In this document: positions 33,771-40,839 of the stretch, one piece after another
Numbering within the stretch: position 1 is the first letter of the stretch
How the letters are laid out: each line of letters starts with the position of its first letter
Assembly (NCBI GenBank): GCA_024364735.1
Contig: JAGFNQ010001197.1
Span: 365,505 to 429,504 of the forward strand
Source: Boesenbergia rotunda
Taxonomy: Eukaryota; Streptophyta; Magnoliopsida; Zingiberales; Zingiberaceae
Direction: 5' to 3'
DNA length: 64,000 nucleotides
Program-made: the position numbers and the translations under genes
The notes under the pieces: model-generated
Told to the model about the DNA's origin: nothing
What the model saw: only the letters and a program-made list of their open reading frames with translations
The model's database searches: none

Positions 33771-34246
33771 TGTAACGACCCGACCCCCTTGGCCCCTTGG
33801 GCGGCCCAACTGGCGGCCCACTAGGCGACCCTCGGCCCCTTGGGCGGCCAAAATCCCATTTGGCGGCACCTTTGGCGACCTCTTGGGCGGTCGTTACTCA
33901 CAAGTACTTCCCACCCCTGGCAAGTGGATTTTTGCCTTTCCCAGGATTCGAACTCTAGACCTCCAGGCTAAGTACTAAAGTTCCTGAATCCTGGTACCAA
34001 TTGAGCTGTAGCTCAATTGGTACTAGGATTCAGGAACTTTAGTACTTAGCCTGGAGGTCTAGAGTTCGAATCCTGGGAAAGGCAAAAATCCACTTGCCAG
34101 GGGTGGGAAGTACTTGTGAGTAACGACCGCCCAAGAGGTCGCCAAAGGGGCCGCCAAATGGGATTTTGGCCGCCCAAGGGGCCGAGGGTCGCCTAGTGGG
34201 CCGCCAGTTGGGCCGCCCAAGGGGCCAAGGGGGTCGGGTCGTTACA
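33771..34246. repeat. Palindromic module 1: 476-bp near-perfect hairpin
   Basis: Left arm 33771-34007 and right arm 34010-34246 are reverse complements around the 2-base loop GT. By reading I found two mismatches (near 33867 and near 33993). It begins TGTAACGACCCG and ends CGGGTCGTTACA. Such a structure would fold into one long RNA hairpin if transcribed. Confidence 0.93.
34009..34073 (+). promoter_or_regulatory. tRNA-like A and B boxes in module 1 core
   Basis: TAGCTCAATTGG (34009-34020) fits the RNA polymerase III A-box pattern TRGCNNARNNGG. GAGTTCGAATCC (34062-34073) fits the B-box pattern GGTTCGANNCC except at its first bases. Spacing is within the range of tRNA-derived SINEs. The same pair recurs in the other cores and, by palindromy, in mirror image on the minus strand. 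Promoter activity is inferred from pattern alone. Confidence 0.6.
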
Positions 34247-34266
34247 ATAAAAAGGCGCCTTTTTAT
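34247..34266. repeat. 20-bp palindromic linker between modules 1 and 2
   Basis: ATAAAAAGGCGCCTTTTTAT is a perfect palindrome lying exactly between ...GTTACA and TGTAAC. Near-identical linkers occur at 35147-35166, 35689-35710 and 36135-36153. Confidence 0.9.
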
Positions 34267-34607
34267 TGTAACGACACGGTCTCTCAACCAATTGGCGGCC
34301 AAATCAACATTTGGTGGCCCAACAACCTGGCCCCTCGGCCCAACAACCTGGCGGCCAAATCAACATTTGGCGGCCCAACTATGTCGTCGACCAACAACCG
34401 ATGCCGACGACCAACAACCGTGTCGTTACTCACTAGGACTTCCCACCCCTGGCCAGTGGATTTTTGCCTTTCTCAGGATTCGAACTCTAAACCTCCAGGA
34501 TAAGTACTAGAGTTTATGAATCCTGGGGCTATGGTGCAACGGTAGGCTAATTAGTCGTTAACTCAGACATCCGCAGTTCGATTTCTAGCTACGGCGTATT
34601 TTAATAT
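34267..34607. repeat. Palindromic module 2 (half module) with a tRNA-like tail
   Basis: The left arm runs TGTAACGACACGG to the core end GAATCCTG at about 34525 with no right arm. In its place 34525-34607 reads GGGCTATGGTGCAACGGTAG ... CGCAGTTCGATTTC ... TTTTAATA, which resembles the A and B boxes of a different tRNA-derived SINE. Probably a SINE fragment replaced the missing arm. Confidence 0.7.
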
Positions 34608-35146
34608 TGTAACGACCCGGCCCCTCGGCCCCTTGGGCGGCCAAATCTCTCATTTGGCGGCCCCTCTAGGCGACCCTCGGCCAGTGGATTCATAAACTCT
34701 AGTAACGACCCTCGGCCAGTGGATTTTGGCGGCCCACTTGGCGGCCCTCGGCCCCTTGGGCGGCCAAATCTCATTTGGCGGCCCCTTTGGCGACCTCTTG
34801 GGCGGTCGTTACTCACAAGTACTTTCCACCCCTGGCCAGTGGATTTTTGCCTTTCTCAGGATTCGAACTCTAGACCTCCAGGATAAGTACTAGAGTTTAT
34901 GAATCCTGATACCAATTGAGCTATAGCTCACTTGGTATCAGGATTCATAAACTCTAGTACTTATCTTGGAGGTCTAGAGTTCGAATCCTGAGAAAGGCAA
35001 AAATCCACTGGCCAGGGGTGGAAAGTACTTGTGAGTAACGACGGTCGACGGTCGACGATCAAAGGGGCCAGGTTGTTGGGCCGCCAAAAATGGAATTTGG
35101 CCGCCCAAGGGGCCGAGGGGTCAGGTCGAGGGGCCGGGTCGTTACG
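34608..35146. repeat. Palindromic module 3
   Basis: Begins TGTAACGACCCGG and ends CGGGTCGTTACG. The core hairpin is centred near 34923 (CAATTGAGCTATAGCTCACTTG). The outer arms are not mirror images: the left has an extra partial arm (near 34695-34730, with CTCGGCCAGTGGATT repeated), the right a GTCGACGGTCGACGATC stretch. It looks like a recombinant of modules. Confidence 0.8.
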
Positions 35147-35166
35147 ATAAAAAAGCGCCTTTTTAT

Positions 35167-35688
35167 TGTAACGACACGGTCTCTCAACCCCTTTGGCGGC
35201 CAAATCAACATTTGGCGGCCCAACAACCTGGCCCCACGGCCCAACAATCTGGCGGCCAAATCAACATTTGGCGGCCCAACTATGTCGTCGACCAACAACC
35301 GATGTCGACGACCAACAACCGTGTCGTTACTCACTAGGTCTTTCCACCCCTGGCCAGTGGATTTTTGCCTTCCTCAGGATTCGAACTCTAGACCTCCAGG
35401 ATAAGTACTAGAGTTTATGAATCTTGATACCAATTGAGTTGTAGCTCAATTGGTATCAGGATTCATAAACTCTAGTACTTATCCTGGAGGTCTAGAGTTC
35501 GAATCCTGAGAAAGGCAAAAATCCACTGGCCAGGGGTGGAAAGACCTAGTATTGGTAACGGCACGGCCAAGGGTCGCCAAAGGGGTCGCCAAATGAGATT
35601 TGGCCGCCAAAGGGGCCGAGGGTCGCCTAGAGGGGCCGCCAAATGAGAGATTTGGCCGCCCAAGGGGCCGAGGGGCCGGGTCGTTACA
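35167..35688. repeat. Palindromic module 4
   Basis: Begins TGTAACGACACGGTCTC (as module 2) and ends CCGGGTCGTTACA. The core palindrome is centred near 35441 (CAATTGAGTTGTAGCTCAATTG). The outer arms differ from each other: left of the module 2 type, right of the module 5 type. Confidence 0.85.
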
Positions 35689-35710
35689 ATAAAAAGGCGC
35701 CTTTTTTTAT

Positions 35711-36134
35711 TGTAACGACCCGGCCCATTTGGCGGCCCATTTGGCGGTCTCGACCGTCGACCGTCGACCGTGCCTTACCAATACTAGGTCTTCCCACTCC
35801 TGGGCGTGGATTTTTGCCTTCCCAGGATTCGAACTCTAGACCCAGGCTTAAATCTAGTTCTTTGTGAATCCTGAATACCAATTGAGCTACAGCTCAATTG
35901 GTATCAGGATTCATAAACTTTAGTACTTAGCCTGGAGGTCTAGAGTTCGAATCCTGAGGAAGGCAAAAATCCACTGGCCAGGGGTGGGAAGTCCTAGTGA
36001 GTAACGACACGGCCAAGGGTCGCCAAAGGGGCCGCCAAATGTGATTTGGCCGCCAAAGTGGCCGAGGGTCGCCTAGAGGGGCCGCCAAATGAGAGATTTG
36101 GCCGCCCAAGGGGCCGAGGGGCCGGGTCGTTACA
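35711..36134. repeat. Palindromic module 5
   Basis: Begins TGTAACGACCCGG and ends CCGGGTCGTTACA, with the core centred at about 35889.5 (TTGAGCT-AC-AGCTCAA). Its left core arm is more diverged and shorter than the right, so the hairpin is imperfect. Confidence 0.85.
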
Positions 36135-36153
36135 ATAAAAAGACGCCTTTTTA

Positions 36154-36475
36154 TGTAGCGGCCCCGCCTCTATGGTCCCCGCAGGCAACCCTCTAGGCCG
36201 GCGACCCTACGGTCTTCCCACCCCTGGCAGTGGGTTTTTGCCTTCCCCAGGATTCGAACCCTTGACCTCCAGGACAAGTACAATAGTTCCAGAATCCTGG
36301 TACCAAGTGAGTTGTAGCTCACTTGGTACCAGGATTCAGGAATTATTGTACTTGTCCTGGAGGTTAAGGGTTCGAATCCTGGGGAAGGCAAAAACCCACT
36401 GCCAGGGGTGGGAAGACCGTAGGGTCGCCGGCCTAGAGGGTTGCCTGCGGGGACCATAGAGGCGGGGCCGCTACA
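36154..36475. repeat. Palindromic module 6 (divergent, terminal)
   Basis: 322 bp beginning TGTAGCGGCCCCGCC and ending GGCGGGGCCGCTACA, symmetrical about 36314.5 with only a few mismatches. Its outer arm sequence is unlike modules 1-5, but the core (AGGATTCGAACCCTTGACCT and mirror) is related. The right arm carries TAGCTCACTTGG and GGGTTCGAATCC, a better B box than the other modules. Confidence 0.9.
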
Positions 36476-36480
36476 CTTTG

Positions 36481-36770
36481 GCACTTATGAATGCTCCAAC
36501 CCGGTTCAACTCCTCTTTGGTTAGGGCACATTGTAGTATTTGGGTAGCTTTGGTATCAGCCTCAATCCTATTCATTAGAGTTGTATCCCAGAGTTCAAAT
36601 CCTAATGGTTCTCCATTTAGATTCAGAGGTAGCGTGAAACCCGTCTAGATGATCACCCACATTTGAACTTGGGTTTTTAGGTGAATCTCCATCTGACTTT
36701 TTAAGTAGCCAAATTCCTTGTCTAACAAAAGAGGCAGGTGGATGGTACTGTAGCCATCTTGTTGGGCCAT
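36481..36770 (-). pseudogene. Element V gag, N-terminal part
   Basis: ATG at 36770 (minus) opens MAQQDGYSTIHLPLLLDKEF, then KSQMEIHLKTQVQMWVII and TKATQILQCALTKEELNRVG, a UBN2-type gag like elements III and VIII. It ends FISAK at 36481, where the palindrome insertion interrupts it. One stop (TAG) lies in the MWVII segment. Confidence 0.87.
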
Positions 36771-37091
36771 TTGTTAAATTTTGCACATGAATAAACAAAA
36801 AGAATATACCAAGACTAGGTCTTGGATTAGTAGTGCTGGAGAAGAAGAAAAAAATTTGCTCATATTGGTGTTGCACGAATTTTGAGAAAATAATAATAAA
36901 AAAAGTTTATGACAAATTTTCAAAAAAGGATAGCTATATCAATTCTAACTTATGGTGAAAAGATAAGAATTCAAAATTGAAAAGGCATATTTTAAAACTT
37001 TGCACAAATATTTTTTATTTGAAAGAAAAAGTGAAAAATCAGGAAACGAAAGAAATGCTTGAATGGTGGTTTCACCAATTCAGAGAGACCC

Positions 37092-37103
37092 GCTCTGATA
37101 CCA
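37092..37103 (-). other. Element V primer-binding site (initiator tRNA-Met)
   Basis: GCTCTGATACCA on plus, TGGTATCAGAGC on minus, two bases from the LTR end at 37106. Confidence 0.92.
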
Positions 37104-37105
37104 AT

Positions 37106-37209
37106 TGTAGGATCATAGAGAGCGATAGAGGGGTATGTGTGAATATCACGTTTGAAAAACTCATCGGATTCGTAAATGTATGCGAGTACGTAGCGAAAAG
37201 TAGAGTAAA
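37106..37209 (-). repeat. Element V 5' LTR fragment
   Basis: Only the last ~100 bp of the LTR remain, ending (minus) CTATGATCCTACA. It aligns with the ends of the element IV and VI LTRs. The right boundary is approximate: from about 37210 the sequence is internal non-coding DNA of element D. Confidence 0.7.
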
Positions 37210-37700
37210 AACAGGGTTAGTCGACTAATGATCTAAACAGAAAAATCAGTCGACTGCCTCTGCATCAGTCGATTGATACCCTATATTATCAGCATTTCTG
37301 ACCCAACTTCAGAAATGCACTAGAAATTCCATAAATCTTCAAAATTTACCAAATTTTGTGGAGAGGTTGTGGTACTCGTGTCTACTTGGGAAAACTACAT
37401 TCACACATGTATCTATTACTAATCCCAAGATTGACACAAAACTCAAAACTATCTAAATGATTCAATTGAACCTTGACCTAAAGTCCTAGTTTTGATCTCT
37501 TCTTGATGTATCTTCTCATTCCCAACAACAATGCATTCTTAGCATTGGTTTATATGATATCCACACATTGAAAACCAATTTTCATGCAATATGGTTCCAT
37601 TGCCATATTTTCATGCATGAACCTTACTTTTAATGTGCCAAATTCCTAGGATTAAGACTCAAATCCGTCTCCACATCCTTTGGCACACTCCATTGTCCAT
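37210..37700 (-). other. Element D non-coding stretch after gag
   Basis: No coding content recognised. It carries AGTCGACTAA, CAGTCGACTG and CAGTCGATTG motifs (37218-37276), the same self-complementary motif as in this family's LTR. Confidence 0.65.
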
Positions 37701-39350
37701 CTAGACTTCTAGAAGAACTCCTCTCGAGACCCATTGACCATGGGTCCCATCTTGACTCCTAGAGATCCCCCTTGAGCTCTTAGCCTTATCCACCTCCCTA
37801 GGTGACTCATCTATAATGGCAAGTCCGCACCAGTGTACCTCCGGTAATTCTTGACCTACAACCCTAACCTTCTTGACTTTATATATCTTATCCTTGGTTA
37901 AGTTCTTCTTCTCCCCTTTAAATGACTTTCCCTTGCCATTTTTGGCCTTCCCTTTGCTATAGTCATATGACATCCTTGCATATGACTTTTCTATAGCGTT
38001 TGATCTACTAGATCGGTATCCTAGACTCGATCTATCATTATCGGGATTTTGACTACCCGACACTATGCCTAAACCCTTAGATTCACTAATGAATCTCTCT
38101 AGGGTTTTCTCTAATTTGTCAAGCTTTGCCCTCAAAGCTTGATTTTCCCTGTCTAGGTTCTTAACCTTAGCATCACCATGTCCATCTTGGACATTTCTAG
38201 ATCTACCCATTTGTCTAGGCATGTATCTCCCTTTCTTAGGATTAATGCCTTGGTCCTTAGGTTTAAAAATTCTAGGTTCATCATGATACATAAATTCCTT
38301 AGGGTTTTGAGATACAACAGTAGCCCTATTTTTATCACAATATCTAAAACTAAAATTATGCATTGATAAATAATTCTCATTATTTCAACCACACATAGAG
38401 GAATTTGAAACATGCTTAATGTTAGGGATTACCTCCCTTACCCTTGTAGCTCCCCCTTGATGTGAGTTTTTCTTCTTCTCCTTCTTCTCCCACTTCCTCA
38501 AATGCTCCAATTTCTTGAATTCTCCTTTCTTTGAGCATTTGGTGTGGTGGTGTCCTAGCCCACCACATGTGTAACATCTAATGTGCTTTTTCCCTTTCTC
38601 TTCCCTACAACCCACATTAGATTTTAAATGAATTGACTTGGGTTTAGGGATTACCTCCTTTTTACCTAATGGACACTTATCCTTGTAGTGTCCCTTCTTG
38701 ATGCACCCAAAGCAAATGATGTGGTCTTTTGACTTTGCTTTGCTGGAGATGGATGCTTCTTCTTGCTCCGGTATCGAAGATGGTCTCTCCTCCCCCTCAA
38801 TCCTTGAAGTGGAGACCTCTTCTTCCCTTTTTGACGAAGTGGATGGTTCTTCAACTTCTTGTGCCACTTCACTTAAGGAGATGGATGAATATTTTTCTCC
38901 TTTCTCCTCCTATTCGGATGTTGAGCTTCTTTCTTCATCCGATTGGTGTTTCTCCTCTTCTTGGACCATTAAGCTCATTTCTTTTGGCTCCTCTACTAAT
39001 TGAGCTTGTGTAGGGTTTTCATGTAAAGCAATTACTTTGCTCCATAATTCATGAACATTTTTATATTCACCTACACCACTCATAACATCATTAGGCAAAA
39101 TATTAAGTAATATTGAAATTACCTTCTCATTTGTCATTGATTGTGTTTGTTGCTCCTTGGTCCAACATCTTGGTCGGAGCTTCTTCCCATGTTTATCTTT
39201 AGGGACTTCAAATGGCTCTTCTAGCGCGATCATGAAGTTCCAAACTATACTGAATCATTTCTTTGTCCGCATCTTCCAATACTCGAAACTCTAGTGATCG
39301 TAGGGCGGTGGAATATTTATATCATCGCCTAATCTTTCTTTAATCGTCAT
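37701..39350 (-). pseudogene. Element D gag (broken), with two zinc knuckles
   Basis: From ATG 39350, MTIKERLGDDINIPPPYDH then a TAG and a TGA stop, then MIALEEPFEVPKDKHGKKLR at 39233, matching element VII gag (55422 on). The segment 38867-38385 has two CCHC knuckles (CFGCIKKGHYKDKC and CYTCGGLGHHHTKC). After a frame change, 38363-37701 is a basic, coiled-coil-containing tail (ENQALRAKLDKLEKTLERFI). Gag would package element RNA. Two knuckles instead of one distinguishes it from the III/VIII family gag. Confidence 0.88.
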
Positions 39351-39402
39351 TTCCTTTAGTTTTTTGCTCTCTCGGCGATTAGTCCGTAGACGAGCGAACC
39401 TT

Positions 39403-39414
39403 GCTCTGATACCA
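39403..39414 (-). other. Element D primer-binding site (initiator tRNA-Met)
   Basis: GCTCTGATACCA on plus, two bases from the LTR end at 39417. Confidence 0.93.
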
Positions 39415-39416
39415 CT

Positions 39417-40587
39417 TGTTGGGACCTTGTTGTTTAGCTAGAGGGGGGTGAATAGCTACTTTTTGATCTTCATCCTACAACGGTTAGCATGCGCAAGCAG
39501 AAAACTAAAACAAAACCTAAAACAATGCTAACACAAACTATTTACGTGGTTCGGAGATGACACTCTTACTCCACGACTACCCGTAAGGTGGACGATCCCG
39601 ATCCTTCGGTGGATGACTCCCTGGAATACCTCCGACTAGCTCTTGTCGCTTCTTGTGGGTGGAGAAACCTCGCCACAATCCTTTGACAATCACTGAGCAC
39701 GTTTAGGCTACTAAATAGTCGCCAAGGAAGAACAGCTAAAAATGAGCCCTCTTAAATAGTGCTCGATACTGTTCTGACCGTTACCAGTCGACTGACCCTG
39801 GTGCAGTCGACTGGTCCTTGTGAATTCGAATGTCAAAGCCTGATGATTCATATTTTGGTTGACACTAGTCGACTGCGCTAGTTGACTACATCAGTTGACT
39901 GATCAACCATCAGTCAACTGATCTTTCTGTGCTCTACCTCAGTCTACTGATCAAGCATCAGTCGACTGCCACCTAAGGTTTTCCTTCCCGAGTACAATTC
40001 TCTTAGCACTCAAACCCTAGGATTTCCCTACCCGAGTATAGTTCTCTCAACACTCGAATCCTCACGACTTAGCTGACTCTTCATCCAGCAGCCTCGATCT
40101 GTTGCCTTCAAGCCCTCTTCGACTTTGGCTCTTGTCCCTCGGATGCATGCAAGCCCGCGGCTCATCCCCCCATGCCATCCTTCACGTATGCCTAGAAGTC
40201 CGCTTCCCTCAGCTCATCGTCCCTGCTCCAACAGCCTCGACCTGTTGCCTTCAAGCCCTCTTCGACTTTGGCTCTCATCCCTCGGATGTATGCAAGCCCT
40301 AGGCTCGTCTCCCATGCCATCTTTCACATATGCCTTGATGCCCGCTTCCCTCAGCTCATCGTTCCTGCTTTGTCCACGGTCCCTCGGATGCATACAAGCC
40401 CATGGCTTATCTCCACACACCATCCTTCACCGGGCCCGAAGACGTCCAACTATATCCATGTGTATCCTACAAACCTGCGCAGTCACATACACATATTAGA
40501 TCAACATGAAACCTTAACTTAATCATATTGACACACACATCAAAACCCATGATCTACCCGATCACACTTAGGTCGATTGCACCAACA
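39417..40587 (-). repeat. Element D 5' LTR
   Basis: 1171 bp; minus strand starts TGTTGGTGCAATCGACC and ends GGTCCCAACA. It contains three ~130-bp tandem units (plus 40090-40430: CTCGATCTGTTGCCTTC, CTTTGGCTCTTGTCCCTCGG and variants), and several CAGTCGACTG-type motifs (39786-39975). Related to the solo LTR 27531-28499 and the element VII LTR. Confidence 0.92.
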
Positions 40588-40588
40588 G

Positions 40589-40744
40589 ATTCTAGGTCAC
40601 CGAGAGCGTCGACTACGGAATAAGACAATCCAGCTAGTTAAAGTCGGATGGCAACATCGCTCAAATGAGGAGGCTACTTGGGAGCTTGAGGATATCATTC
40701 GAGCTCGCTACCCCCACTTATTTACCAGAGGTATGTATAGTTAA
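40589..40744 (+). pseudogene. Element X integrase C-terminal chromodomain (5'-truncated)
   Basis: Reads ILGHRERRLRNKTIQLVKVG, then WQHRSNEEATWELEDIIRAR and YPHLF, ending TRGMYS and TAA at 40742-40744. The VKVxWxxxxxEEATWE block is the signature of the chromodomain that steers chromovirus integration to particular chromatin. Only about 51 residues remain and they are uninterrupted. Confidence 0.9.
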
Positions 40745-40839
40745 TATTTGTTTAGCCTTTTTAGCTACATACTTGCTGGTAGAGTTTTCTATGGTATATA
40801 ACAAAATTTGGGGACCAAATTTTTATTAGTGAGGGAGAA
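40745..40839 (+). other. Element X 3' untranslated stretch and polypurine tract
   Basis: Short AT-rich stretch ending AGTGAGGGAGAA directly before the LTR start TGTTAAATACG at 40840, the expected polypurine tract position. Confidence 0.75.

Larger units (their letters stand above)
33771..36475. mobile_element. Array of palindromic modules inserted in element V gag
   Basis: A 2705-bp insertion flanked by perfect 5-bp duplications CTTTG (33766-33770 and 36476-36480). Removing it and one CTTTG restores the continuous gag reading AKDLWEKL. It begins TGTAACGACCCG and ends CGGGGCCGCTACA, so its outer ends are rough inverted repeats with TG...CA termini. Inside are six modules starting at 33771, 34267, 34608, 35167, 35711 and 36154, each opening TGTA[A/G]CG; four internal junctions are a ~20-bp palindromic linker. 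Modules are mostly long hairpins around a shared core with tRNA-like A and B boxes. No protein domain is found; paired open frames on both strands are mirror images of the palindrome. I do not recognise the family. Confidence 0.88.
29903..37209 (-). mobile_element. Element V: gag-only SIRE-like copia element with palindrome insertion
   Basis: On minus from the right: partial 5' LTR (37209-37106), initiator-Met primer site, gag from ATG 36770, the 33771-36475 insertion, gag C-terminal part to about 32640, AT-rich non-coding DNA, a polypurine tract and the first 91 bp of the 3' LTR (29993-29903). No integrase or RT is present between gag and the polypurine tract, so, like element III, it looks like a non-autonomous derivative or a copy with a large deletion. 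Both LTRs are truncated. Confidence 0.82.
37210..40587 (-). mobile_element. Element D: 5' part of a copia element of the VII family
   Basis: On minus from the right: 5' LTR (40587-39417), initiator-Met primer site, gag from ATG 39350 to about 37700, and about 500 bp of non-coding DNA, then a junction with element V. Its LTR is inserted next to a Tekay chromodomain (40588), so D inserted into element X. Protease and later domains are not seen. Confidence 0.87.

Noticed and set aside
34009..34080. A functional tRNA gene
   Set aside because: Only the A and B boxes fit; there is no acceptor-stem pairing or clear anticodon arm, and the A-to-B distance is long.
33771..36475. Calling the palindrome array an ordinary MITE
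   Set aside because: MITEs of the common superfamilies leave 2, 3 or 8-10 bp duplications and are single hairpins; this has a 5-bp duplication, TG...CA ends and tandem modules with linkers.
36170..36484. Two long open frames on opposite strands with nearly the same protein
   Set aside because: The two frames are mirror images because the DNA is a palindrome; the paired frames in 34039-36188 have the same cause.
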